Assembly (NCBI GenBank): GCA_037349315.1
Contig: JBAIAC010000035.1
Span: forward strand, 12,476,501 to 12,540,500
Direction: 5' to 3'
DNA: 64,000 bases
From: Chelydra serpentina
Lineage: Eukaryota > Chordata > Testudines > Chelydridae
Part shown: piece by piece, positions 48,085-60,043 of the stretch
Layout of the letters: each line of letters starts with the position of its first letter
Numbering within the stretch: the first letter of the stretch is position 1
The notes under the pieces: model-generated
The model's input: the letters and a program-made list of their open reading frames with translations, nothing else
Database searches by the model: none
What the model was told of the DNA's origin: nothing
Made by a program: the position numbers and the translations under genes

Positions 48085-50027
48085 ATAGTAGGAACCAATC
48101 TACCTTTCCCATTTCTGCATGATGATGCTGTAGACCAGTAGGAACATTTCAGTTGTGATAATTTTATACTGAATGACTCCCCATCATGGGAGAATTACTG
48201 ATGAAGCCAGCTCAGAACAGAAACTTTAAGCATTCAGAAAAAAGACTAATTCAACAGAAGTGGAACAATGCGAACTGTAGCCAGCCGTGGTGGCATGTCT
48301 GCTGGCCTTTCCTGCCCTGGAGACAAGGATTTATGTTTTAGTTTTTCTTCAAATGATGTTTGTTATAAGACTGCCAAAGTTCTAAGCCACTACTTTTAAT
48401 AGTGGTCTTTTACCACTTTCACTAGAGATACAATGACTTACAAAGCCATGTACACAAATGTAGCGGAACAGATAAAAAATGAACTGCATCCTACATTTAG
48501 CGAGCAGGGATTATATTTTAAAAATGTTTGCTTAGCAAAGTGCCTATGGGTTCACTTAATCAAGCCAAATATTCGTATACAACCAGACTACAGAGTAACA
48601 AGCACTGAACAAACAACAGTGTGTGTGTGTGTATACGTTAGGTCTGTGTTGAACCTACAGTATTTTAATTTGCAAACTAAACCCTGCACTTTGTTTTGGA
48701 GAGGTTAAAAAGAAATCAAACCCCACAAGTCCACTTGGGCATTCAAGTTCAGCATATTTAAATCTCCAAAGTGACAGCAGATATTCATATCAAACATAGT
48801 CAATAAGAGTTTGTGATTTGATATCCAATGTGCATGTGACCTCTTCCTCCGCTTGTGAATCTTTGGCCAACACAGACTGGTTGTTAGCACAGCTGGGAAG
48901 CCAGTGAACCTTCCTCCCCTTCGCTGGCCTCCTGTGCTCCATCATCCCCTCAGCAGTGCCAGTTACTTGAAATATCTGTGGGGCATGAGGGGGCTAAGAA
49001 GGGAGGATATCCTGGGACTTCTTGTGGGAGGGATTGGTCTAGGAGCGTGTACACACACACACACGTTTTTGAAGCTACGTTGGACATGTCTCATAAAATG
49101 CAATTTAAATAGATAGCCAGTCTCTGGTACTATCAAAAAACCTCATGCTTAATGCCAAGTAAGAACCATGGTTAAAAACAGAACGCAAGATGCTATAGAA
49201 ATGTAGGTCCAAAACTTGAGATCCTTGCTTAATATATTTTTTTTTAAACACAGTCATTACCCAGGAAAACTCCAACAGATTTCTATATGCGTTTGCCTAA
49301 GGGCTGAATAAAATCAGAGTAGTGAAGACCTCAGGATTTGGCCCATAGAAAATGAAGTTCAATGATCATGGGCTGGGTTCCCTCTCAAAGTGACACAATT
49401 AGCATTATGAAGTTTGCACTGATCAAATACCCTGGGTAAGCAGAAGAAAACCCTACCTACACCAGGAGGCTTCTGTCATCTCAGAAGAATTCTGCACAGC
49501 CTGCTTACACTGGGGAACCGACAACTTTTAAATACCTAGTCCCAATACCACTCATTCAAAAGCCTTGCTGGGCTGCTTTGTATATGCAATCTAGAGCTTA
49601 AGCAATAGCCTGAACCATTTTATGCAGAAGGCTTTAGGAATCACAACTTGCCAATTCTTACATGAAGCGCTAATGCCTTAAACTTAATAAAACTCTCATT
49701 GTTTTTGCAGCTGAGCTTCTCTTCCCTTTGCACAGCCATATTCACACCGTCAGCCACCTGTGGAGTTACTGCCTTCAGGAATTTGAGCCTTCCTCACAGC
49801 AAGTACTAGATCCCTTCCCCCCCTTTATGATTGTTAAAAGTCATCCGAAAAAACAGGAAACACTTCACAACCCACAAATAATTTTTGTGGCTAATATTTC
49901 ATCCTTATAAAGCTACTGTATAAAGGTTTTAAAAAGGTTCCTCGCTCCCTCCCACCCCCAATTACAAATGAACAGAAATGCATTAGAAATTATTCTTTTT
50001 CACAGTGGAAAAAAAGGCCTCGAGTTA
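48085..50027. other. No recognised gene, 48.1-50.0 kb
   Basis: Intergenic sequence with short GT/CA runs near 48619-48632 and 49050-49064. No exon or repeat family recognised. Confidence 0.5.
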
Positions 50028-50040
50028 CATTATATATAAA

Positions 50041-50262
50041 CGAAAATAAGAAAGAAAAACTTGTAGCACCTTAGAGACTAACAAATTTATTTCAGCATAA
50101 GCTTTCGTGGGTTAGTACCCACTTCATCGGACGCTAAGTGGGTACTAACCCACGAAAGCTTATGCTGAAATACATTTGTTAGTCTCTAAGGTGCTACAAG
50201 TTTTTCTTTCTTATTTTCGTTTTGCTGACACAGACTAACACGGCTACTACACTGAAACCTAG
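50041..50262. mobile_element. Penelope-like tail hairpin, 222 bp, with 13 bp TSD
   Basis: The 13 bp cattatatataaa is exactly repeated at 50028-50040 and 50263-50275. The insert is a minus arm (50041-50133) and a plus arm of the same tail, with about one mismatch over some 85 paired bases and a short loop around cgctaa. The plus arm continues to the family terminus agactaacacggctactaca. Arm identity suggests a young insertion. Confidence 0.9.
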
Positions 50263-50275
50263 CATTATATATAAA

Positions 50276-51590
50276 GCTTCCATTCAATATTCTGCAATCC
50301 CTCTTCTTGCTCAGCTTGAGCCCGGCTTTTCCTCAAGCAGGATGTGCCTAGAAGGTTGTAAAACGTATACCCTACCTTTCTGGAGCCGCTTCGAGCGCCT
50401 GAGATTTCACACAGCTAGTAACTAGCTAAAGCTTTCCTCCTTTTATAAGACACCTACCGCCAATGCAAGAGTCCTTGCTCTGTTCTGCAGTGGGGCAGAA
50501 ATTACAACACTTGAGTACTGAAGTAATCAACCGATTCTGCAACTAAGTCCTACCTCTATACCAGTCCAAGATAAACAGTCTTTCAGTGCTGGGGTGAACT
50601 GGTCACGCTCTTAGACCATATATTTTGCCTTTGATCCAATTAGCTCATTGTTGAGAATAAATATGCCAAGATCTTGGGCAGAAATACTTGTTAGGGACCT
50701 ACTGCTAACTCCAGACTGTCCCACCCCTCCCCATCTGCAAACTGTGGAAAGTAGTTAAGCTTGGCTAATATCAGCTTAGTCTGCATTAGAGACATCACCT
50801 CTACTCAGAAAGTAACCCTTGACGTACCAAATATTTTAGTTCAAGAAGGCAGATTGCTTTATTTCAGTATAGTTCTCAGTGACTTATAAACACAATGCTT
50901 AATCTAGACAACATGCAACATTGATGGCTTAATGATTCTGACACAAATGTATGTGAAATAGATTTTGAAAGCTTTGCAACTCCTAGCCATATGAAATGAG
51001 GTCCAAGGTTTTTGGTTGTAAATCTGTAACAACAAATACAGAGTTTTTAGAAGACAGAAGGGAGGGTCCTCTTTTGCTAAGTAATGGCCAGAAAATGAAG
51101 ACAAACTGAAGCTTCTGACACTTAAGTAAATCAGTGGAGTTTTTGTATGTTGAAAAAATTGTTGTACTTTGAGCAGAATAAACACAAACTAAAAACGTAT
51201 TCCAAAACCATCTTAATAAAATGCTTCAAGAACAAACCTACTTACGCAGACTATTGCCAACACAGTTATGATGTTCAAAGGGCTGCAGATCACCATTGTT
51301 TTAGCCAGCGCAGTTATTTGTCAAGGGTACGCTAGTCACCAATAAAATCTTCACAAAAGCTTTTGCAATCCATTAATGTTACTTCTCTACAGAAGTAACA
51401 TTCTACAGTAAGATTCTCTATTTATGGAGGCAGAGTGGTAGAGACATAATGGCAGCAAACGTATGCAAAAATTTGAGTCAACGGTCAATAATTTGGTTCA
51501 AATATTGATACTGTGCAATCAAACTTAAAATAAAGAATTGCCTTGGCAACAACAATGTAAGTAGAACATTTTGTTTTCAAGGAACTTTGG
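50276..51590. other. No recognised gene, 50.3-51.6 kb
   Basis: AT-rich intergenic DNA; nothing recognised. Confidence 0.55.
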
Positions 51591-51958
51591 GCCAGATCCT
51601 CTGCTGGTGTACATCAGCCAGGGCCGGCGCTTCCACTAGGCGACCCTAGGTGGTCGCCTAGGGCGGCAGGATTTGGTGGGGCGGCATTTCGGCGGCGACT
51701 CATTTCCCGGCGGCGATTTGCCAGCAAGAAAAGCGGCCGCCGAAACGCCGCCGAGAACGCAGCTTCAGAGGAGCTGCCACCGAAGCGCCGCCGAGAACTC
51801 AGCTTCAGAGGAGCTGCCACCGAAGCGCCGCCGATTACGGCGGAGGAGCGCTGCCGCCTGGGGCGGCAAAAACCCTGGAGCCGCTACTGACATCAGCAGC
51901 ACTCTAGTGATTTAAATGGGGCCATGTCAATTTACATAAGCTAAGGATCTGGCCCCTT
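51591..51958. repeat. Ancient palindromic repeat (gggccagatcctc family) split by a hAT MITE
   Basis: The left half gggccagatcctctgctggt is the inverse of the right half tttacataagctaaggatct-ggccc. Together they form an old palindromic element whose centre was split by the insertion at 51619-51889. Confidence 0.65.
51619..51889. mobile_element. GC-rich hAT-type MITE, 271 bp
   Basis: Ends cagggccggcgct and (inverse of the right) cagtagcggctcc. The 8 bp acatcagc is exactly repeated at 51611-51618 and 51890-51897, indicating a hAT-type transposon. The interior holds a two-copy tandem unit of about 45 bp containing ttcagaggagctgccaccga. CpG density makes it look like a CpG island. Confidence 0.88.
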
Positions 51959-52389
51959 ATTTCTAACTGGCTATAAAATGGCAGATGCTCTTAAAGCTAG
52001 TTTAAAAATATATTTATCAGGTGTCCTCAGGGTCAAACCCAACTCTAGGAAAGGGTACTCCAACAGTATGAGACAGTTGCTTTTTCCTAATTCAGGCGTT
52101 GGCTTGCGCAGCAGAATCTTCTTAGAGAGGCAGACAAAGGCAGCATGTGGGGCATTTCATGAGAGCAGTAGCTCAAAGGAGAGGTACAAATATACATTTT
52201 TAAACTTGTCTGTTAAAGAGAAATTTACTTTCCAATAATACACGGTTGCCATCTTTTTCAGCAGGGCATTATGGGTGTATATGAAGAGAGCACTCTCATT
52301 TACTGTCTGGGCAGCTCACCTGCAGCTTGCAGTACTGGCTATTGCCTAAACAGAGCATGAAAGTGCTTTAGCATTTATTATTAGAAGTC

Positions 52390-53110
52390 CCATGCCACTT
52401 TGTGGTGAAGTGGTCTGCCCTTTAGAAGGGTAGAAGTGCCTAGTGGTCAGCCCACCCCTTCACATGGCATGGCCCTTTAAGCATCTGAAAGGTCTGATTA
52501 TATATACACAAGGACTTGGGAGAGAGGAAGTGATCCTAGCAGTAAATAGAGTCCAGGAGGAAATCCCATTACTGTTTCTTAATGGGCCCGAGGCCAGGAG
52601 CCGTGCAGAGTGGGAGGGGCAAGGTTTTCCTCTCCCCAACCAATTGAGGATGAGCTGAGAGAAGGGGATCAGCACTAAAGCTGCCTCCACCCTCTCCTGG
52701 CAGTGTAGCTACCAGCAGGAGAAAGTTGCCAACTCTCTGAGCCTAGAGAATAAGTGGGGACAGCTGAGGGAGAAACTGGCTAAGGCCCTACAGGAGACCA
52801 ACCCACAACTCAACTCCAGGAGGAGAGCTGGGGATTCCTGCTCTAAAGAGAGGGATAATAAGTGCTTGAATTACCCAGCTCCAGGTAGAGGGCTGGTGCT
52901 CCTGCCACAACAAGAGAGAGTGCCTGAAAGGTAGTTCTGAGAGTACTGGGAACAGGACTCTGACTACAGGCTTCAGAGGAAACCCAAAAACCAGAGAAGC
53001 TTTTGTTTACTTGGGACTTCTGTTATGGACTATTTTGCATGAGGTTTAATAATAAATCAACCCCAAGTAGGGTATTTTTGAATCAGGAGGGCCTTGAGTG
53101 GAGTTATTGG
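52390..53110 (+). repeat. Candidate solo LTR
   Basis: The sequence from about ccactttgtggtgaagtgg to the aataataaatcaaccccaag polyadenylation-like region resembles a recurrent turtle LTR, including acagctgagggagaaactgg and gttatggactattttgca. The exact ends and target duplication were not found. Confidence 0.45.
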
Positions 53111-53399
53111 GTTCCTGAGAGGGGAAACTGAGGCTGGGTATAGCTATACCAGCAAATCCTCCCAGTATAGATGTAGCTTATACCAACAAAAAGTGCTTTT
53201 GCCAGAATAGCTTATACTTGTTAATTGAGCAAAATAAGCTATATCAGCAAAATCACTTTAATGCCCTTACGGCTGAATCTATAGTAGGACTTTTACCACT
53301 ATAAGACTGTTGTGCCCCCATCCCCCCAAAAAACGCTAACCAACATTGCTATATCAGCAAAAGCTTCTAGTACAGACCTGACCTTAACAAGCAAGACAG

Positions 53400-53545
53400 A
53401 CAAAGGGTGGGAGAAAGGAATTCTCACCCTCATTTCACAAATGGTAACCAAGATACAGAAAGGGCAAGTCATTTGGCCAAGGTCACATTGGAAGTCTCTA
53501 GCAAAACCAGGAATTTAACTCTGTCTTCTTGAATCCTCATCCACA
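53400..53545 (-). repeat. MIR-like SINE, antisense, diverged
   Basis: The text agtcatttggccaaggtcac, then gcaaaaccaggaatttaact, resembles the reverse complement of the MIR core. The similarity is weak outside this core. Confidence 0.45.
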
Positions 53546-56500
53546 GCCTTAATCATAACACCAATCCTTCGTCACCAAAATACAACACTGCCCAAACACA
53601 AAGTGATTAAGCAAAACAGAGAATCTGTTCCACATACTTGATGGTAGACACACTTTACGAACTGACTTTTGGTGAAACAGCATTTCTTCTAATTTCTTCA
53701 GCATTTCTTCTTCAAAAGTGTCGTAACATGGTGCCAGGGAAGAAAATTGGGTTTGGGTTTCCTACTGTTAAGGCAGATGGAGAGTGATTGCACTGCAGAG
53801 ATGACATAACCAGTATGCAATTTGAAAAGTGCCCATGTCACTCCCTGCCAGACAATTTGCAGAGTAGACGGATACTTATTGTGGCTTTAGAGGAAGCCAA
53901 GTTCCTTTCTTGGATCAATGATTTGGGAACAGCACTAGCCCTCTCACTCTCGGTTACAGTAGCTGCAGACTTGCCAACATTCTAAATCCAGAAAGAAGTT
54001 TACATACCGATACTGAAAAATGTTTAGGCAATGAGAGTTGCAGATGCTAAGGCCCAGATTTTTAAAGGTATTTAGGCATTGTGGTGCTCAACATTGCAAC
54101 TCCTAAATGATTTAGGAGCCTAAATCTCATTTTCAGACAGGATGTAGGCACTTAGGAGTCTAAATCCCATTGATTGCTCCTAAATACCTTTAAAATTCTG
54201 GTCCTAACTTCTTCTTTAGTACAAATATGATGAATACTTACCGAGGCTTAAGCATGTTGAATGAGTTAGAATTTATCTTACTACAGTCCACAAATACAAA
54301 GAATGTAATCTCTACATTTTGTGCTGACTATTCCTCATTAAGAGCCTGATCCAAAGACCAGAGGTCAATGGAAAGACTCCAAATGTCATCATTGAGCTTT
54401 GGCTCAGGCCATAATTCTCCAGGCAGAAAACAGTTATATCAGTAAGTGAAAATATTTTTTAAATGTCTCCAATCAAACAAAACTTTTTGACAGAAGTACA
54501 TAAATATACCAACTGGGCGTCTCTTATGTACACCCCACCTTATTATGCCATACCAAACTGTATGCAGAACACCAAGTTTGCTTTGAAATTTAAATTGTCC
54601 CACTCAAACCTATGGGGATGAGTATCTTGTCTCAACAATAAAGTGATACTAAGCCGGGGGACTGATCTTAAGCTTGTCGTAGTCAGCAGAAAGACACCTA
54701 GTGACTTCAGTGGGTCCTTGGCATCATTTCATTCTTCTCATAGCTTAATATCCCATATTAATCTAAACATCAAGATGAGCACTTTTTACCACACTGTTTT
54801 TCAACCTAGCCGAGTGGCTATAATCACTGCATAGAAACCTCAAAGCAACAACCCTATTAATAAATGGCTTAATAAATCATATGCCTATGGAAAAACCTGT
54901 CACTATTAGAAATGATAAATATGGAAAACATCCATTTATTAAATTAATGGAAACCACACAAACTATGTAAGCATTAAATCTTAATATTTCCCTTATTATA
55001 AGGCTGACTTTGTCTGTATTACTCTTATTTATTATTATTATTATTATATTTGTATTGATTATGCTGCATATATTTTTGACCATTTATGAAAAACAGCAGA
55101 AGGAAATGTGTTGTGAATGGAGTGTTAACTTAATAAATGGATAGTAATGCGAGACCTGCAGATTATCATTCCCCTCCTGTCCTCCCCCGCCCCCCCGATT
55201 TCCTTATTCTACAAATACATGAGAAAACAAGACACTAAAACTGCAAGGATGTGCTCTCAGGCCAGTAGATGATATGGGAAGCACTCATTCATGGTGATAA
55301 CACAACACCACCTAACTCCTATACCACCTTTTATCAATAGATCTTCAAAGTGCTTTACAAAGGAGGTAAGGTGAATGAGGTAATAGCTTTTATTGGACCA
55401 ACTTCTTTCACCAGCAGAAGTTGGTCCAATAAACGATATTACCTCACCCATTTGTCTCTCTCATGTTTTAACTGATATTTCAAAATAATCAGGAAAACTT
55501 TTCTATTCATATTAGGGTTGGTAAATTCTCCCCATAACCTATATGTGAGCACACACACTTACACTTTTAGTTTCTACAAAACTTCATTTTGCAGCTTATG
55601 TTTCTTCCATTATTTCTTTGTCCAGAGAAGTCCTTATAACTAGGCTACATCCCACATAAAAAATCTTCCCTTCTCCTGTTGCAAAAGGCAGCCTCTAAAA
55701 TCTACTTTCTAGATATTTTTTATGGTCTCTAAAGCTTTCTGCTTGCTCAGATCTCTTCTTGGCAAAGTAAGTAAAGTTTTCAAAGTGTTAAAGTACAGAG
55801 CGAAGTGCTCAGACAGCTTATTCTTCAGTCTCAATGGCTGAGAACTTTGCCTTTTCAATCGTGTTTGAGCAAATAAAGTGAATAGAGAATATGCAAATAG
55901 CCTTTCCTAAATAAAACACAAGACTGAATTGTTGTTGGCAGGTCACAGTATCACACCACCCTCACCAGCCTGTCAACTGAAAGGATTTTTTTTTTTAAAC
56001 ATTATCATCATCATTCAGATAGCTGGCTAGAAAGTCCAGTCAGAATAAGGCTGTTCTCAATACACAACAAAAAAATCCTTTCAGGCAATATAAAAGGAGG
56101 GCTCAAGCATTACACTGACGTGCAGTTGGAAGGTTATTTTTGTTCACTCAGACTGGATGTGGTGGCTTTGATTTTTTTTTTTTACTGCAAGACTATTCCA
56201 GGCCATTCCCAATCTGCTGTCTTGTCAGAGCAAAGTAGGAAGGCCAATTACAAAACTCCAACCTTTTACTAAAGGGACAAAATGTGCCAAATAGCTGACA
56301 AGTTGCATTGCTGTTATCTTCTAAAAGGAAAGGAAAGCCAGGTCATACTGAAAGCCCTTATGGAAAAGTCGGGGAGAAAACCAATAGGTAAAAATTAAAT
56401 AGAATTCATGGATATTACTCTAAAACTCCCTCAATAATATAATAGAGAATGAGATCATTTGGACAGAATTTGTGAGACAATCTACAGAATTCAGACAGTT

Positions 56501-56651
56501 ACAATCCAAGCTGTACAATTCTAAAGGCTGGTCTAAATATTCTATAAAGTGTTGATAATGATCAACTGAGTTCTGCAGGACTTTTCCATAATTATTGAAT
56601 AGTGAAGTTCACCTAAAAGTTATCTCCTTGGTGTAGCATAGAATTATGTTT
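53546..56651. other. No recognised gene, 53.5-56.7 kb
   Basis: AT-rich sequence with a TTA run near 55027-55048 and a short imperfect inverted motif near 55378-55440 (aagttggtccaataaa-like). No exon recognised. Confidence 0.5.
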
Positions 56652-56663
56652 TGTATAGTAACA

Positions 56664-57070
56664 AGTATCAGAGGGGTAGCCGTGTTAGTCTGGATCTGCA
56701 GAAGCGACAAAGGGTCCTGTGGCACCTTATAGACTATTAGACTGTTAGCCCAGGTCTACACTAACCCCCCCTGTCAAACTAAGATACGCAACTTCAGCTA
56801 CGTTAATAACGTAGCTGAAGTCGAAGTACCTTAGTTCGAACTTACCTGTGGTCCAGACGCGGCGCGCAGGCTCCCCCGTCGACTCCGCCTACTCCACTCG
56901 TCGAGCTGGATTACCAGCGTCGACGAGGGAGCACTTCCTGGTTCGATTTATCGCGTCTTGACAAGACGCGATAAATCGAACCCAGAACATCGATCCCGCG
57001 CCTCCGACGCAACGGGTAAGTATAGACCTACCCTTAGTCCATAAGGTGCCACAGGACCCTTTGTCGCTTC
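56664..57070. mobile_element. Penelope-like tail hairpin with 12 bp TSD, split by a MITE
   Basis: The 12 bp tgtatagtaaca is exactly repeated at 56652-56663 and 57071-57082. The left arm starts with the inverse family terminus (ggggtagccgtgttagtctg) and continues cagaagcgacaaagggtcct. The right arm returns the same text inverted (ggaccctttgtcgcttctg). A Harbinger-like MITE sits between the arms. Confidence 0.88.
56748..57033. mobile_element. PIF/Harbinger-like MITE, copy 2 (286 bp)
   Basis: Bordered by TTA at 56745-56747 and 57034-57036. Ends gcccaggtctacacta and (inverse) gggtaggtctatactt. It shares cttagttcgaacttacctgt and agctggattaccagcgtcga with copy 1. A further local hairpin occurs at ttatcgcgtcttgacaagac. 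Inserted in the PLE hairpin. Confidence 0.82.
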
Positions 57071-57082
57071 TGTATAGTAACA

Positions 57083-58557
57083 CTTAGCTTCCAACATAGG
57101 ACATTTCAGATGTCTAAAATGTGTGAGAGATGTGTTAGTGTTTTTGTTTTCTTTTTTCTTTACTAATTTAAGATGGAATTTTTTAAAGTGTCAGTGATTT
57201 AAGAGCACAAATCCCACTGACTTTCAATGAGATTTTCACTCCAAAGGGCTGGTCTCCATCATTAACTTGCACTGAAATGACTATCAGTTATTATTTTATT
57301 ATTTCCGTGCAAGTCTGTTTGTGGACACTTATTTCAGATTCAGATTAGCTGAAATTGTTAAGAAATTGACTTATTCTACATCAAAATAGGAAACTTTTAT
57401 TCTGAAATGAGTGTCCACACACAGACTTTCACCAAAAAACAAAAGGGGTGAATTAAAATCGATTTAGTTATTTCAGTACCAGTTTGTATACACACCTGCC
57501 CTTAGGTACTTTTGGAAAATCCCACCCCAGGAGGACAAATTGCGGCAATGAATACTGTACTCTCATTCAAACTTTGCTGATGTGGTCTGTCAGGAGGACT
57601 TAAGGAAAACAGTCCTAACTTAGAAAGCCTGCCCTCTAGCTGCAAAATAAGTTATTTTAATTCTGAGTTTCTTACTCAATACATTGTATATAGCATCAGA
57701 CAAATATTGGAAGTAACTGGAAGATATTAAAAATCTAGAACAAGGAGGCAGACTGGGTACTGGCATGTCTATTTAATTATTGGATTACAACTGGATTTTG
57801 CTATTTTGGGGGTTAGCCTAATTTGCGGGTATTTTCTTGTACTGCATAATTTTGTAGGGGATTTTAAGTAATTGTTGGCAGCATAGAACAAATGGCTTTT
57901 TGTTTCAGAAGTCAAAATAAACATGGCTCTAATCCTGCCCACGTGGAGTCATTTGCAAGACTGGGCCTAAATAAACAAAAATACAATAAACAAATGACCC
58001 CAAATAATAATAAATGAATAGCAATATATTTAGCCAGAACTGGAGGAAGAAATAAAATGAATATTTAGTGTAATTATAAATTCTCAAAGCAAACCCAGAT
58101 GGTAACTAGTCCATGATTCGGAAAACAACTCAAGTGTCAAGAATCTCAGATGGCACCAGTAAAAACCTAAATGAAATAACACAGTAGACTAAAAATATTA
58201 CTCCAAAGGGGATACTCTTTTACTATTCTAACTCATGCCATTGCCTTGAGACATTTGCAATAGTTTGGTACTGTGGGGTAGAGTGCACTGAGCAGAGAGC
58301 TGCCAGTCATCTCCCCTCTGATCAGAAAGTCTTTTCAGCATGTCTAGTGTCTGTATGAGCTGAGTGGTTATTTCTTGAGGGAAAAGGCCATCAGCATTGC
58401 CAGAGATGCCCCAAGGGATCCTTACCAGCCAGCACACAGCAGAGTAGCCCTGAGGCTACTATAAGTTGCAGTAAGGACCTGTGTGGTCCTCATTTGCCTC
58501 CAGGATTGGTGTGGGAGGGAAAAGCGGTGTATCACCACCTTGATCTCTCTTCCTTGG
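57083..58557. other. No recognised gene, 57.1-58.6 kb
   Basis: Contains a possible MITE between about 57246 (agggctggtctccatc) and 57506 (gtatacacacctgccctt), whose ends are loosely inverted. No exon recognised. Confidence 0.45.
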
Positions 58558-58573
58558 TCAATTGCTAGAGCCC

Positions 58574-58811
58574 CATAGGCGCCGACTCCATGGGTGCTCC
58601 AGTGCTGGAGCACCCACAGAGAAAAATTGGTGGGTGCTCCGCACCCACCGGCAACTCCCCGCCCGCCCCGGACCCACGGCAAACTTACCGGCACCAGGAG
58701 ATGTTGCAGGGCCCCGCCCCCGACGCTGGGCAACGTTGCGTCGGGGGCGGGGCCCCGCAACGTCACCCGGCGTCGGGGGCGGGGCTCCGGGGCCGGAAGT
58801 CAGCCCCTGTG
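58574..58811. mobile_element. Nested hAT-like MITE, 238 bp
   Basis: Ends cataggcgccgac and (inverse) cacaggggctgac match at 10 of 13. Flanking octamers tagagccc (58566-58573) and tagggcca (58812-58819) match at 6 of 8 and equal the first bases of the outer element's terminus, as expected for a decayed target duplication. The interior is a palindromic GC-rich core (acgctgggcaacgttgcgtc). Confidence 0.72.
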
Positions 58812-58994
58812 TAGGGCCATACCATATTCATGGTCCATTTTGGTCAATTTCACGGTCATGGGATTTTTAAAAATTGTAAATTTCATGATTTCAGCTATTT
58901 AAATCTGAAATTTCATGGTGTTGTAATTGTAGGGGTCCTGACCCAAAAAGGAGTTGTGTGTGTGAGAGTCGCATTACTGCTGCCCTTACTTCTC

Positions 58995-59168
58995 ATAGAA
59001 TGTCAGGGTTGGAAGGGACCTTAGGAGGTCATCTAGTCCACACCCCTGCTCAAAGCAGGACCAATCCCCAATTTTTGCCCCAGATCCCTAAATGGCCCCC
59101 TCAAGGATTGAACTCACAGCCCTGGGTTTAGCAGGCCAATGCTCAAACCACTGAGCTATCCCTCCCCC
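58995..59168 (-). repeat. tRNA-derived SINE with CR1-like tail
   Basis: Read on the minus strand it begins gggatagctcagtggtttga (A-box-like), then gtgagttcaatcc (B-box-like), and ends with CR1-type gacctcctaaggtcccttcc near 58995-59030. A tRNA head joined to a CR1-like tail is the known structure of the turtle Pol III SINE. The body is complete; it is not a tRNA gene. Confidence 0.82.
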
Positions 59169-60043
59169 CACTTCTGTGCTGCTGCTGGCGGTGGCACTGC
59201 CTTCGGAGCTGGGCAGCTGGAGAGCGGCAGCAGTTGGCCAGGAGCCCAGCTCTGAAGGCAGAGCTACTGCCAGCAGTAGCATGGTACGGTATTGTCACCC
59301 TTACGTCTGCGCTGCTGCTGGTGGGGCACTGCCTTCAAAGCTGGGCACCTGGCCGACAGCCGCTGCTCTCCGGCTGCCAGCTCTGAAGACAGTGCAGAAG
59401 TAAAGGTGGCCACAGGCACCAACTCCGTGGCTGCTCCGGGGCTTGAGTAAAAAAAATTGTGGGTGCTTAGCACCCACTGGCAGCCCCCCTTGCAATGCCT
59501 CTCCCTCCCCTCAGCGCCTCCTGCCCGCCGGTGGACCCCATCGATCAGCACCTCTCCCTCCCTCCCAGCACCTACCGCCGGCTGCGGATCAGCTGTTTCG
59601 CGGCATCAGGAGGCGCTGGGGGGTAGGGGGAGGAGCAAGGGCGCAGCACACTCGGGGGAGAGGGCGGAACTTAAGTGGGAAAGAGGCAGGGCAGGGGCGA
59701 GAAGAGGCAGGGAAGGGGTGGGGTGGGGTGGGGGCAGGGCAGGGGTGGGAAGAAGCAGGGTGGGGGTGGGGCATTGGGGGAAGGGGTGGAGTACTCCCCA
59801 GCAGATTAGAAACTCAGCATCTATGAGGGTGGTGACCCCCTTTAAATAATATTGTGACCCCCTCCTGCAACTCCCTTTTGGATCAGGACTCCCAATTTGA
59901 GAAATACTCGTCTCCACCATGAAATATGTATAGTATAAGGTAAAAATATACAAAAGACCAGATTTCACGGCGGGGAAGACCAGATTTCACGGTCCGTGAC
60001 ACGTTTTTCATGGCTGTGAATTTGGTAGGGCCCTATCAATTGA

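Larger units (their letters stand above)
58566..60035. mobile_element. Composite DNA transposon, 1.47 kb, with nested insertions
   Basis: Outer borders tcaattgc (58558-58565) and tcaattga (60036-60043) form a 7 of 8 bp direct repeat. The right end reads ctgtgaatttggtagggccc-ta. The counterpart left terminus tagggccataccatattcat begins at 58812, displaced by the inner element at 58574-58811. A tRNA-type SINE (58995-59168) and GC-rich filler, including a second copy of the ccaactcc...gggtgct motif near 59412-59490, lie inside. No transposase is seen. Confidence 0.72.

Noticed and set aside
51614..51915. CpG-island promoter
   Set aside because: The CpG richness belongs to a hAT MITE with a perfect 8 bp target duplication.
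58995..59168. tRNA gene
   Set aside because: The tRNA-like boxes are joined to a CR1-type tail, so it is a SINE; the anticodon arm and acceptor pairing are not those of a functional tRNA.
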